Assembly: GCF_028356935.1 (NCBI RefSeq)
Contig: NZ_CP102798.1
Coordinates: 3,038,001 to 3,102,000 of the forward strand
Direction: 5' to 3'
DNA length: 64,000 nucleotides
DNA from: Lysinibacillus sp. OF-1
GTDB taxonomy: Bacteria > Bacillota > Bacilli > Bacillales_A > Planococcaceae
Part shown: in pieces, positions 18,704 to 26,374 of the stretch
How positions within the stretch are numbered: position 1 is the stretch's first letter
Layout: every line of letters starts with the position of its first letter
Made by a program: the position numbers and the translations under genes
The notes under the pieces: model-generated
What the model was told of the DNA's origin: nothing
The model's input: only the letters and a program-made list of their open reading frames with translations
Databases searched by the model: none

Positions 18704-18741
18704 AGAACACTTGTTTGTATTCATGATAGAACAAACGTTTG
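18704..18741. promoter_or_regulatory. Two LexA (DinR)-like boxes in the promoter of the 18.6-kb operon
   Basis: AGAACACTTGTTTG (18704-18717) and AGAACAAACGTTTG (18728-18741), spaced 24 bp, fit GAAC-N4-GTTY. The second lies in the spacer of a minus-strand TTGATA-18-TATCAT promoter. Repression by LexA and release by DNA damage are expected. Confidence 0.6.
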
Positions 18742-18824
18742 TGTTTTATCAAGTGTAAATTGTGGAAATAAAAAACTTAGACCGATTATTTCATAATCTA
18801 TAAATTGAAAGTTCCATTTTTATA

Positions 18825-18969
18825 TTGTATTTTACAAAATAATCCTATATACTGAAATTGCAAAGTCTCTTGGCGATGGGTCCAAGAGATAGGGGGACAT
18901 GAAAAGTTAATTTATTGATTTATTCATGTTGCATTTAAGCAGATAGTCATTATGGCTGTCTGCTTTTTT
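18825..18969 (+). ncRNA. Candidate small RNA of about 110 nt
   Basis: Promoter-like TTGTAT-17-TATACT (18825-18853), a perfect TCTCTTGG/CCAAGAGA stem (18866-18889), then AGGGGGAC before a three-codon frame M-K-S-stop (18899-18910), then a strong terminator (18937-18969). No longer frame exists. It is a free-standing transcription unit between the divergent SOS operon and the 19-kb operon. Confidence 0.45.
18937..18969 (+). terminator. Intrinsic terminator of the candidate small RNA
   Basis: AAGCAGATAG ... CTGTCTGCTT followed by TTTTTT. It isolates the next promoter 30 bp downstream. Confidence 0.85.
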
Positions 18970-18999
18970 GTATTCATAAAAAATAAATGTTTAAAACGA

Positions 19000-19056
19000 T
19001 TGACTATCACCGATAACGGTGGTATATTTAACTTAACGAATAACACCGATAACGGT
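19000..19056 (+). promoter_or_regulatory. Strong promoter with two identical 12-bp operators
   Basis: TTGACT (19000-19005), 17-bp spacer, TATATT (19023-19028). ACCGATAACGGT occurs at 19009-19020, in the spacer, and again at 19045-19056, in the early transcribed region just before the SD. The arms ACCG/CGGT make each copy a palindrome. A regulator bound here would block the 19.1-20.5 kb operon; the HTH protein encoded last in that operon is the obvious candidate. Confidence 0.75.
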
Positions 19057-19075
19057 TGCAAAGGAGATGGCAGTT

Positions 19076-19465
19076 ATGAAAAACGTTATGACAAAGGCTT
19101 GGGAAATCGCTCGTAAAGGTGCTACTCAATTTGGTGGGTCAATAAAATCTTATTTTGCAGAAGCATTAAAATTAGCTTGGGCTCAAATCAAAGCACCAGT
19201 TTCAGTAACAGTCGAGTTAGTATCCGGTTCTCGTAAATACAAATCTTGGGTAGCTGAAATCGTTGGTACACACGCGAAATTTAAATTCGAACGTAACTTC
19301 ATTAACCAATTCCGAGGTGTTGAATTAGAAACAAACAAAGTTTACACACTTGAAGAAGGCAAAGTTTACGACGTAAACAATGTAAACACTCGTTACTATG
19401 CAACTGTACGCAATGGTCGATTAGTTGAATTGAACGAAAGCGAAGTTATGGAGTTGGTTGCATAA
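19076..19465 (+). CDS. Phage accessory protein of unknown function
   Basis: 129 aa. The amphipathic N-terminal helix region (about residues 3-36: AWEIARKGATQFGGSIKSYF) is a motif seen at the start of several phage and mobile-element proteins. The C-terminal half is beta-rich (about 40-125). AAGGAG lies 9 nt before the chosen ATG. First gene of a three-gene operon; the stop overlaps the next start (TAATG). No family function is known to me. Confidence 0.7.
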   Translation: MKNVMTKAWEIARKGATQFGGSIKSYFAEALKLAWAQIKAPVSVTVELVSGSRKYKSWVAEIVGTHAKFKFERNFINQFRGVELETNKVYTLEEGKVYDVNNVNTRYYATVRNGRLVELNESEVMELVA

Positions 19466-20133
19466 TGACACTTGATTTAACAGGTCAAAAATATGGTCGT
19501 TTAACAGTAATTAAAGAAGTAGAACGCAAAGGTTATACACGTAGATGGCAATGTAAGTGCGATTGCGGTAATGAACGAGTTGTTGTTGTCACACAACCAA
19601 ACTTGCGTAATAACCATACTACTTCTTGTGGTTGTGTTCGAAAAGAGAAAGCATCTATTTCAAATAGTAAAGATTTGGTATCAAAACGTTTTGGAAAACT
19701 AACGGTAGTGCAATCTACTGATAAACGCATAAACAGAAAAATAGTTTGGGAATGCAAATGTGATTGTGGAGAATTAACCAATGTCTCTACTGACAAATTG
19801 TTACTAGGAACTACAACTTCTTGTGGTTGTGCTAGGGTTGATGCTGGAATACAGGTACAACAAAAACTTCAAACAGATTTGACTGTCGATGGCGTTATTA
19901 TTCCTACGCTAACTCGTAAAGCCAGAATTGATAATAAAACTGGTGTAAAAGGCGTATCCCTTGTTCCTTTAAAAAATGGGACAGAAAAATATAAAGCGAT
20001 GATTTCTATTAAAGGAAAGACTATATATTTAGGGAGATTTGATACCCTTGAAGAAGCTAAAATCGCACGAAAAAAAGCTGAGGAACATTATCACAAACCA
20101 TATATTGATTCTTTGGAGGATACAGAAAAATGA
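19465..20133 (+). CDS. AP2-domain protein with duplicated Cys-rich modules
   Basis: 222 aa. Two tandem N-terminal modules each have CxCxCG...SCGC (cysteines 30/32/34/55/57 and 97/99/101/120/122), probably zinc-binding. A C-terminal AP2-type DNA-binding domain follows (about 150-215: VKGVSLVPLKNG, IYLGRFDTLEEA). This architecture is known from phage homing endonucleases, but no HNH or other nuclease motif is visible, so it may bind DNA only. Start and stop overlap both neighbours. Confidence 0.8.
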   Translation: MTLDLTGQKYGRLTVIKEVERKGYTRRWQCKCDCGNERVVVVTQPNLRNNHTTSCGCVRKEKASISNSKDLVSKRFGKLTVVQSTDKRINRKIVWECKCDCGELTNVSTDKLLLGTTTSCGCARVDAGIQVQQKLQTDLTVDGVIIPTLTRKARIDNKTGVKGVSLVPLKNGTEKYKAMISIKGKTIYLGRFDTLEEAKIARKKAEEHYHKPYIDSLEDTEK

Positions 20134-20513
20134 CAATGAGAGAAAATATATTAAAACTTATGTCTAGCGATATATCAGTATATAGAATCGCTAAAGAGGC
20201 TGGATTACCAGAAAATACGGTACGTAGGTTATGGAATGGTGAAGCTAACTTAGACAACATAAGATTTTCATTAGCTGAAAAATTAAATGATTATTATATG
20301 GAGGTTGTTAAAATGAACACAGTAATTTTAGATAGCAAAGAATTGGAACTTGATGTATTAGCTGGATACATGGATGATGAGTTGCGTGAGTCAGTAAACG
20401 ATGAAAAGTTTTCCGACAATCAAGAATACATTGAATTATATATTGAACGTGCCAGAGAAGAAGATCCTGGATTTATTGAAGTGCTTGAATCGGAATTTGG
20501 CGTAACTGTATAA
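20130..20513 (+). CDS. HTH protein with a strongly acidic C-terminal half
   Basis: 127 aa. Residues 5-60 form a helix-turn-helix (VYRIAKEAGLPENTVRRLWNG). Residues 62-127 are highly acidic (about 20 Asp/Glu against 5 Lys/Arg). It overlaps the AP2 gene by 4 nt. An internal GGAGG with ATG at 20313 could give the acidic part as a separate 66-aa protein. As the last gene of an operator-controlled operon it resembles Aca or AcrIIA1-type regulators, but no sequence match is claimed. Confidence 0.7.
   Translation: MTMRENILKLMSSDISVYRIAKEAGLPENTVRRLWNGEANLDNIRFSLAEKLNDYYMEVVKMNTVILDSKELELDVLAGYMDDELRESVNDEKFSDNQEYIELYIERAREEDPGFIEVLESEFGVTV
20313..20513 (+). CDS. Possible internal product: 66-aa acidic protein
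   Basis: In-frame ATG preceded by GGAGG and an 8-nt spacing inside the HTH gene. The product (MNTVILDSKELELDV...) would have a net charge near -15, the property of DNA-mimic inhibitors. Whether it is made separately is unproven. Confidence 0.4.
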   Translation: MNTVILDSKELELDVLAGYMDDELRESVNDEKFSDNQEYIELYIERAREEDPGFIEVLESEFGVTV

Positions 20514-20523
20514 AAGCAACAAA

Positions 20524-20553
20524 GCCCAGGCTCAAATTAATGAGTACCTGGGC
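20524..20553 (-). terminator. Terminator between the endolysin gene and the convergent operon
   Basis: GCCCAGG ... CCTGGGC stem with inner pairing (CTCA/TGAG). It serves the endolysin gene on the minus strand and probably also the convergent plus-strand operon. Confidence 0.75.
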
Positions 20554-20561
20554 GTTGATAA

Positions 20562-21284
20562 TTATTTACTTCGTTGTGCAATGATAATTTTCAATCCTTC
20601 AAAATCTCCTCCAGTTAAAGTACCGGCGTCAAATTTATCTAGATGCGACTTATCAATAAGCTTTTTATCTACTGCTTGTTTGAGATAGTCACGTACAGCA
20701 GCTTTAGTTGTTTCATTTGTAAATTTCATTGTGTCATCATCCTTTACTATTTGTTGTGGTTTGTCCAAGCCGTTGATAATATCCTTTTTGAATTGTGCCT
20801 CCGAAATCCCCATACTTTCTAAGTACGAATATGGATCTCTATGGTTTGTACCTTTTAGATTGTCCGAAATCCAACGGTGTGACTTAATACCGTTTCCTGC
20901 CCCATCAAGGACAACAGGTATTCCAGCCTCTTTTGCAAGCTCTCTTAATAGCCAAATATAAGCTGCATAATCTTTTTTAAATTGTTCTTTATCGTTGGTA
21001 CGTGCTAATTCTACTTGCGCATAACTTAGTGGATTACCCTTAGGACCACAACCATATTGCACGCGATTAACAGGCGCAATTTGTACGATACGTCCCCCAC
21101 CACCTACCCAATGAGACGTAAATGCATTTGCTTTATTACGGTTCATATAGGCAATTTCATTTTCTAAAGCATTTGGACCTGTATTATTACCATTACCTGA
21201 CTCATGGGCAATGACATACTTAACAGCATCTAATCGTAAGTTTGGCAATCCCGTCATTAGCCGTTTCTCTACAGAATACGTCAT
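20562..21284 (-). CDS. Endolysin, N-acetylmuramoyl-L-alanine amidase
   Basis: 240 aa. The N-terminal Amidase_2 domain (about residues 15-165) has the zinc histidines in VIAHESG and in TNHRDP, near the catalytic region. A C-terminal region (about 185-240) probably binds the wall. It cuts the amide bond between MurNAc and the stem peptide at lysis. It overlaps the holin gene by 4 nt. Confidence 0.92.
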   Translation of the reverse strand: MTYSVEKRLMTGLPNLRLDAVKYVIAHESGNGNNTGPNALENEIAYMNRNKANAFTSHWVGGGGRIVQIAPVNRVQYGCGPKGNPLSYAQVELARTNDKEQFKKDYAAYIWLLRELAKEAGIPVVLDGAGNGIKSHRWISDNLKGTNHRDPYSYLESMGISEAQFKKDIINGLDKPQQIVKDDDTMKFTNETTKAAVRDYLKQAVDKKLIDKSHLDKFDAGTLTGGDFEGLKIIIAQRSK

Positions 21285-21670
21285 TTGCGACCACCTTCTT
21301 TTTTATTAAATTTTTCGATTGTGTCATCGACTATACCTGGCATATCCACACCTAATGTTTGCAGATTTTCCGCAATACTTCCGCCTTCTTTATATAAAAA
21401 TAACGCAAGCGTGAAGCCTGTTAAATAAAACTCAAGCCCAAACATCATATCTAAAGCAAATACAAAGACAATCGCAACCAGCTCTCCTATCCAGCGAATA
21501 ATACCATCACGCATTATTGCTGATTTATAGTTCACTACTCCTTTCCAAGTCTTGAGTAGCCCCGTTGTGAAGTCGAGCATCTTGAATAAAAAGTAAGCAG
21601 CAAACATGTAGTAAATCGGTTTTGGTACTAAAACCAAAATAGGGTGTTGAATAATTTGTGTAATGTCCAT
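21281..21670 (-). CDS. Holin, phi29/toxin-secretion family
   Basis: 129 aa with three hydrophobic segments (about 17-38, 63-83, 84-98) and the family hallmark LFLYKEGGSIAENL. It forms the membrane lesion that releases endolysin. GGGAG lies 7 nt before the ATG. Confidence 0.92.
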   Translation of the reverse strand: MDITQIIQHPILVLVPKPIYYMFAAYFLFKMLDFTTGLLKTWKGVVNYKSAIMRDGIIRWIGELVAIVFVFALDMMFGLEFYLTGFTLALFLYKEGGSIAENLQTLGVDMPGIVDDTIEKFNKKEGGRK

Positions 21671-21690
21671 ATGAAATCTCCCTTTTCACT

Positions 21691-21721
21691 AGAGGCCGCT
21701 TTTGTGCGAGCCTCTTTTTTT
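21691..21721 (+). terminator. Plus-strand terminator-like hairpin upstream of the holin gene
   Basis: AGAGGC-N13-GCCTCT followed by T6 on the plus strand, inside a minus-strand operon. In the operon direction no T-run follows, so it would stop antisense rather than sense transcripts, or act as a leader structure. Confidence 0.55.
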
Positions 21722-21724
21722 CAT

Positions 21725-21751
21725 TCAAAATCCCAAACGCTTGGGAATTTG
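21725..21751. repeat. 27-bp palindromic site, copy 1 (intergenic)
   Basis: Contains TCCCAA-ACGC-TTGGGA with flanks. It matches the site at 47542-47568 in 26 of 27 positions. It lies in the untranslated gap between the XkdX-like and holin genes. Confidence 0.9.
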
Positions 21752-21772
21752 GGCATAAAAAATAACGCTAGC

Positions 21773-21904
21773 TTATGCTGCGTTTATCTGATTCGATACA
21801 ACCTCTTTTAGATTGCTGATATTCGGAACTTGTTCTAATTCGTAAGTACCCTTTTTAACTAACCCAACCCATACAATAACCAATCCACTAAGGGCATTAA
21901 ACAT
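21773..21904 (-). CDS. XkdX-like small tail-associated protein
   Basis: 43-aa protein MFNALSGLVIVWVGLVKKG..., with the W-x-L-V-x-K-G-x-Y pattern of XkdX-family proteins encoded between tail fibre and lysis genes in PBSX-like phages. The start overlaps the stop of the preceding gene (TAATG), so translation is coupled. Confidence 0.7.
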   Translation of the reverse strand: MFNALSGLVIVWVGLVKKGTYELEQVPNISNLKEVVSNQINAA

Positions 21905-22164
21905 TATGCACCACCCCCAACTAATAGAGATAATTCTGCAACAGCTTGTGTCAAAGCATCTATCTGTTCCCGTTCTGCACTTTTAGGTATATCTATTAAA
22001 ATAGGTTTATGAGGTACATCTGAAACGTCTACCCCTACCACCTGTTTATTTTGAGGTGTATCAATAACCATGAATGGTATACCTTTAGGTTGTCGTAATT
22101 CTTGTGTTGAACTACTTAATGAAATTATGACACCATCTGTATCATATATAATTAATGTTTTCAA
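21904..22164 (-). CDS. Small tail-fibre-associated protein
   Basis: 86-aa protein that ends in a helix (REQIDALTQAVAELSLLVGGGA), the usual tail of phage proteins encoded just after the fibre gene. No enzymatic motif. Probably a fibre chaperone or accessory protein, by position. Confidence 0.6.
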   Translation of the reverse strand: MKTLIIYDTDGVIISLSSSTQELRQPKGIPFMVIDTPQNKQVVGVDVSDVPHKPILIDIPKSAEREQIDALTQAVAELSLLVGGGA

Positions 22165-22179
22165 TATAAAAACCTCCTC

Positions 22180-23427
22180 TTATCCATAAACTTTTACAGT
22201 ATACCAACCACCATTTTTATAGAAATATGATTCTATTGACGTTGGGCTAAGAGACATAGGGAAACCGGGCATATAGTTCCCACCACCAAAATATTGCCCG
22301 CTTGGTAATTCTGATAAATAAACATTATAAGATTGTGCACTATTATTAATAACAATTGTGGTAAACGGAAAATCCCATTCAAGTTTTACAGCAGCATCTT
22401 GTCCATAAATACTAAAAGTCCTAAACTGTTTAGGTTGTACATTACCTGTAATACCGAATATCGTTTTACCTGCTATGATATTACTAGCAATTAAATTAGA
22501 ATCCCCTTCGACATACCCAGTGCCATCATGTAACCCTTTAAGAATAGTCTGTTTAGTCGTTGAAGGTTTAATGATTTGTTGCCCTATTTCCACCTCACTT
22601 TCACCCTGTAAGATAAAAGCCCCTGTACCTGTGAATACTGCGGGATTTGTAACTGTGGCATTGTATCGCAAAGTATAAATAGCATCTTTTTTAAAATTCT
22701 TAACTAGGGCACCATTAGAATTTAGTACCACTTTTTGCGGCAGACTACCAACCTTAATTACAACATTACTAGTACTAGCTGTCGGACACTTAAGTACCAG
22801 ACCCATACCGTCTACGTAGTCAGCTATTACATTACCAAGCGTGACACTGTATACATTCGACGCAAACGTCGGTGTTGTATGAAAAGGATGCTTCACATAA
22901 TCGACTTCATGATTTTTAAGTTGTTGTTGCACATTTTCTAGACCAGAAACAACCACAGATACTTTGTCATCTACATACTTTTTACTAGCATAAATAACTG
23001 ACGGATCAACTTTTAGAGTAACTGCACTTGCATTCGTGACTTCAAAAATAGCTTTGATATAGAGATCTTTGGAGCTCCCTTCAGCAAAGTTAGGCTTGTA
23101 CGTTAATGGTAATTTACCAATGGCCAACAAAACATTATTGTCATCAAAAATACCGAGCTCACGTATTTCAAAACCACCCACGTTTCCTGGTATTACTGTT
23201 TCGACATTTACCCAATTCGGGTTAGTTGTATCACCGGTAACAGAAGATATATTGCCAATCCACACTTGATTACGAAGGGCTGTAGCCTCTTGTGTGGGCG
23301 TATAATAGGCACCATTCCCATCTCCTACTCCTAACTTTGCGAAATTTACTTGTGTTTGATTAATTACAGCGTTGGCAATCGCTGCTAAACCCGCATTTGT
23401 GAGTATAGTATAAAAATTTTCGCTCAC
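22180..23427 (-). CDS. Tail fibre/collar protein (P2 gpH-like N-terminus)
   Basis: 415 aa. The N-terminal part (about 1-160), starting MSENFYTILTNAGLAAIANA, is the tail-collar fibre domain that docks on the P2-type baseplate. A short coiled-coil region follows (about 155-175), then a variable C-terminal receptor-binding part (about 320-415). It follows gpI as in P2. Confidence 0.88.
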   Translation of the reverse strand: MSENFYTILTNAGLAAIANAVINQTQVNFAKLGVGDGNGAYYTPTQEATALRNQVWIGNISSVTGDTTNPNWVNVETVIPGNVGGFEIRELGIFDDNNVLLAIGKLPLTYKPNFAEGSSKDLYIKAIFEVTNASAVTLKVDPSVIYASKKYVDDKVSVVVSGLENVQQQLKNHEVDYVKHPFHTTPTFASNVYSVTLGNVIADYVDGMGLVLKCPTASTSNVVIKVGSLPQKVVLNSNGALVKNFKKDAIYTLRYNATVTNPAVFTGTGAFILQGESEVEIGQQIIKPSTTKQTILKGLHDGTGYVEGDSNLIASNIIAGKTIFGITGNVQPKQFRTFSIYGQDAAVKLEWDFPFTTIVINNSAQSYNVYLSELPSGQYFGGGNYMPGFPMSLSPTSIESYFYKNGGWYTVKVYG

Positions 23428-23428
23428 T

Positions 23429-24079
23429 TTAATTTCCTCCTTTCGGATAAAGTGTTAGTCGTTCTACATTTGCTGTATTAGCAGCCGCAACCCTAACCTT
23501 CGCATTTGTTGATAGATTTGTAACAGCGTGTGGATAAACAACAATTTCCTCGCCTGTTAAAGTAGCTGTCCCTACGTGGACCTTATTTTGCTTTGAAGTT
23601 AGAATAATATCCAACACTTCAAGCCAGGAACGATTGTTTTTGTACGTTTTTATTAAACGTTCTAAAAGTCTAATTGTGGTATCATCCACACCCTTATCTG
23701 ATACGTCTATACGCGCTTTGAAATAATAAGGGTCACCTTCATATTCAAACCACTCTTCTATACGTCCTTGCAAATTCAGTAGTTCAAATACACGTAACAA
23801 AGCGAATTTCGTGCCTTTTTTTCGATGCACATGCAAAGCATTTCTTACAACGTTTTTCTTTTCTTCCAGTGTAAGCCCTTCGTAAAAATCAACATGTTTC
23901 TCATAGGCTAAAAAGTCGACTAGCAAGCTCGGTGCATTAGTTAATAAATATAGATTTGAAATAGCTCTGAACTCGTCATACAACTGTGTAATTTGAATTT
24001 CAAAAGCTTCAGTTAAAGCAACTGTGAAGGGATCGTTTTGTAAAGAATAGGGTAATAGTTTTGTTAGATCAGTCATCAA
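23429..24079 (-). CDS. Tail protein I, P2 gpI family
   Basis: 216-aa baseplate protein (LLPYSLQNDPFTVALTEAFE at the start; LGLTLEEKK-type core near residue 75). It overlaps the gpJ gene by 11 nt, the standard J-I-H order. Confidence 0.88.
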   Translation of the reverse strand: MMTDLTKLLPYSLQNDPFTVALTEAFEIQITQLYDEFRAISNLYLLTNAPSLLVDFLAYEKHVDFYEGLTLEEKKNVVRNALHVHRKKGTKFALLRVFELLNLQGRIEEWFEYEGDPYYFKARIDVSDKGVDDTTIRLLERLIKTYKNNRSWLEVLDIILTSKQNKVHVGTATLTGEEIVVYPHAVTNLSTNAKVRVAAANTANVERLTLYPKGGN

Positions 24080-25199
24080 TGAACCCCATAAACGTTAACT
24101 TTGGTTCATTCGCAACTGCAATTTTTGTCTTTTCAATTTCTGTATAGTTCACCCCAATTATCTCCACACGCTCTGCTAATTTTTCTGATTCTGTACTTTT
24201 TAACCTTTTCACCACTTCACTCGGATTGACATCACGCCCAAGCTTGGACCGTTGCCAAATCAAATATGTTTGATATTCAGTGTCGATTTTCTGCATGAGC
24301 TCATCTGCTACCGTTGCTTTGCTGTTTGGTAGCCAATACTGTACTTCCAAATCAAAATTTTGTACTTTAGGAATAGTCGCTATTACATTGTCAGTGAGAG
24401 GTCTTATGTTCTCTGCAGAACAAATGGCCAAGATTTTATCTAAGTGTTGTTGTGTAGGAATCTCCCCATTTTTAAGCAAAGCAACAATTCGCGTCACGCC
24501 TGGTGAAGGACTATCTACCTCCACATCTGCTATGTCTTGACTAGATGTCAATGCGTAATATTTATAAGCCAACTCAGGACCAGCCACTGAAAATTTCTCA
24601 GGAGCCAATCGGATACGCTCCGCATACGGATCATCTTCTTCTATTTCTGCACCACCACTTGAAATAACCGTGTTAACAACTGACTTAACATAGGGTAAAG
24701 GATCAACCAGTGTAACTGTCTCACCAGGTAAATAATCGTTGCCGATTTCACCTACTTCTGTGCAAGTTACTGGCAATTCAATGTAATTAGTATCAATGGG
24801 CACAACAGCAATCTTGTTAGTCTGAAAATACACCTCTGCAATTTTTACCCTTGTCCCTTGTGGTATTGGCAGGGCCACACCTCTAGTAGCCTCTAAATTA
24901 AATCCTATTACTGTGGTAGCTGCTTTATCTTCTAATCTTGGTGTATCTAACTCATCACCTTTTAAATCCAACATATCGTCCGATGCATACGCCAACAGAT
25001 TTTGTTTCAACGCATGTTCAGCTCGATTTCGTTCAAATGATACAAAAACGGCCAATGATTCAACGAGCTTCCGTCTTGGATCAGCACGTTGAAATTCTTG
25101 TCCTGTTTTATCGTTTATATGCTGCAGCATTTCACTGACAATTTGGTCAGGTGACTTATCAAAAAACGTTATATCAGGTAAATTAAATCGATTCGCCAT
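24069..25199 (-). CDS. Baseplate assembly protein J, P2 gpJ/gp47 family
   Basis: 376-aa baseplate wedge protein. LVESLAVFVSFERNRAEHAL near residues 47-66 and DDPYAERIRLAPEKFSVAG near 190-208 are characteristic of the family. It overlaps the gpW/gp25 gene and gpI, as expected for the baseplate cluster. Confidence 0.92.
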   Translation of the reverse strand: MANRFNLPDITFFDKSPDQIVSEMLQHINDKTGQEFQRADPRRKLVESLAVFVSFERNRAEHALKQNLLAYASDDMLDLKGDELDTPRLEDKAATTVIGFNLEATRGVALPIPQGTRVKIAEVYFQTNKIAVVPIDTNYIELPVTCTEVGEIGNDYLPGETVTLVDPLPYVKSVVNTVISSGGAEIEEDDPYAERIRLAPEKFSVAGPELAYKYYALTSSQDIADVEVDSPSPGVTRIVALLKNGEIPTQQHLDKILAICSAENIRPLTDNVIATIPKVQNFDLEVQYWLPNSKATVADELMQKIDTEYQTYLIWQRSKLGRDVNPSEVVKRLKSTESEKLAERVEIIGVNYTEIEKTKIAVANEPKLTFMGFIDD

Positions 25200-25491
25200 T
25201 GATAGACACCTGCACTTTCGCTTTGACTAATCCTTGTTCCGCTACGCCACTGACCTCAATTGCTTCTACGTTTGCCCTTGGTTCATAACGACTAATTGCT
25301 TCAACAACCCTTGCGCTATAAATGGCTTTAATAATTGTAATAGGCTTATCGACCACTGATTCTATACCAAAAATACGATCTAAAGGACAGTCCATTGCAA
25401 CAGTAGACATAATAAAAGCGACATTCTGCAGTATCTCCTGCACACCTGTCGCTCCATAATCTATTTCTTTCATTGCTTCTATTTCATACAA
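25183..25491 (-). CDS. Baseplate wedge protein, gpW/gp25-like
   Basis: 102-aa protein with the gp25-like core (EILQNVAFIMSTVAMDCPLD and AIYSARVVEAISRYEPRANV). This family nucleates sheath assembly at the baseplate. It is adjacent to gpJ. Confidence 0.88.
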   Translation of the reverse strand: MYEIEAMKEIDYGATGVQEILQNVAFIMSTVAMDCPLDRIFGIESVVDKPITIIKAIYSARVVEAISRYEPRANVEAIEVSGVAEQGLVKAKVQVSINGESI

Positions 25492-26166
25492 TTAACTCAC
25501 CCCTTTAAACGTAGAATATTTATTACTAGCCGTTATATATTTTCCGCTTCCAAGGTGATACCAATCGCCTTTTTTCTCATACACAGTCAATGTATTATTT
25601 TTAAATGCACAGCCAAGGATTTTATAATTTGTACCTGGTCCATTTCGGATATTAACTGACTTCACCGCTATTGTAATGGTGCCTGTCTTTTTCTTTGATG
25701 TGTTGCCACTTTTATTAGCATTTGAAGATTTAGCTGTACTTTGAGTCGTTTTTTTGGTTGTTTTTATTGTGATTGGATATTCCATCATATCTACCGTTGC
25801 TTCGATACTAAGCACATTCCCACGGTTATCGATATTTTTATAGTTTTCGTTAATTTTGGTTATCACAAATGCATTGTTCGAAAAAGGGCGATTCCCTATA
25901 ATCAGTACAGCTCTTTTCCCTTTTTTTAAATAGTCACGCCATTTTTCCAGCTCTTTAACAGGATTTACACCTAAATCCGCTCGAAGTATCATATCAAACG
26001 TAATCGGATCAACTTCTGGTCCATCAAACTCTAAAATTGGTTTTTGATGTTTAATGGCATGCTTAGTATATCTAGCTTCCGTAATCCTATTTAGATTGTC
26101 GAATGTGTTGATTTTATTTTGCGACACTTCAAACACTAAATCCCCAAAGGTTGCGATTATGGCCAT
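25492..26166 (-). CDS. Tail protein U (P2 gpU family) fused to an SH3-like domain
   Basis: 224 aa. Residues 1-135 match the gpU type (FGDLVFEVSQNKI, EVDPITFDMILRADLGVNP). A Ser/Thr/Lys linker (135-160) leads to a bacterial SH3 domain (about 163-215: VNIRNGPGTNYKILG, WYHLGSGKYI). gpU normally ends without SH3; the extra domain may touch peptidoglycan. It sits between the V-like protein and gpW. Confidence 0.85.
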   Translation of the reverse strand: MAIIATFGDLVFEVSQNKINTFDNLNRITEARYTKHAIKHQKPILEFDGPEVDPITFDMILRADLGVNPVKELEKWRDYLKKGKRAVLIIGNRPFSNNAFVITKINENYKNIDNRGNVLSIEATVDMMEYPITIKTTKKTTQSTAKSSNANKSGNTSKKKTGTITIAVKSVNIRNGPGTNYKILGCAFKNNTLTVYEKKGDWYHLGSGKYITASNKYSTFKGVS

Positions 26167-26176
26167 AAAATCACCT

Positions 26177-26374
26177 CTATTCTAATTCACCTAACATATA
26201 ACTTTTGTCTTTGCCATTAGAGAAAGAACAGACAACAAATGCATTTATTTCTGGTAATGTTGTATCTTTAAACACCTGTATTTCTCCTGACACCATATCA
26301 TTACTTTCTAAACGTTTCACACGGATAGTTCTGGCCACAGGATCAACATTCACAACTTGGCATTCTTCTAACAT
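26177..26374 (-). CDS. Small baseplate V-like protein
   Basis: 65-aa beta-rich protein starting MLEECQVVNVDP. The start has GGAGGG 6 nt upstream and overlaps the gpD stop (TGATG). Size, strand-rich sequence and position suggest an OB-fold spike or hub protein (gpV-like); homology is not certain. Confidence 0.6.
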   Translation of the reverse strand: MLEECQVVNVDPVARTIRVKRLESNDMVSGEIQVFKDTTLPEINAFVVCSFSNGKDKSYMLGELE

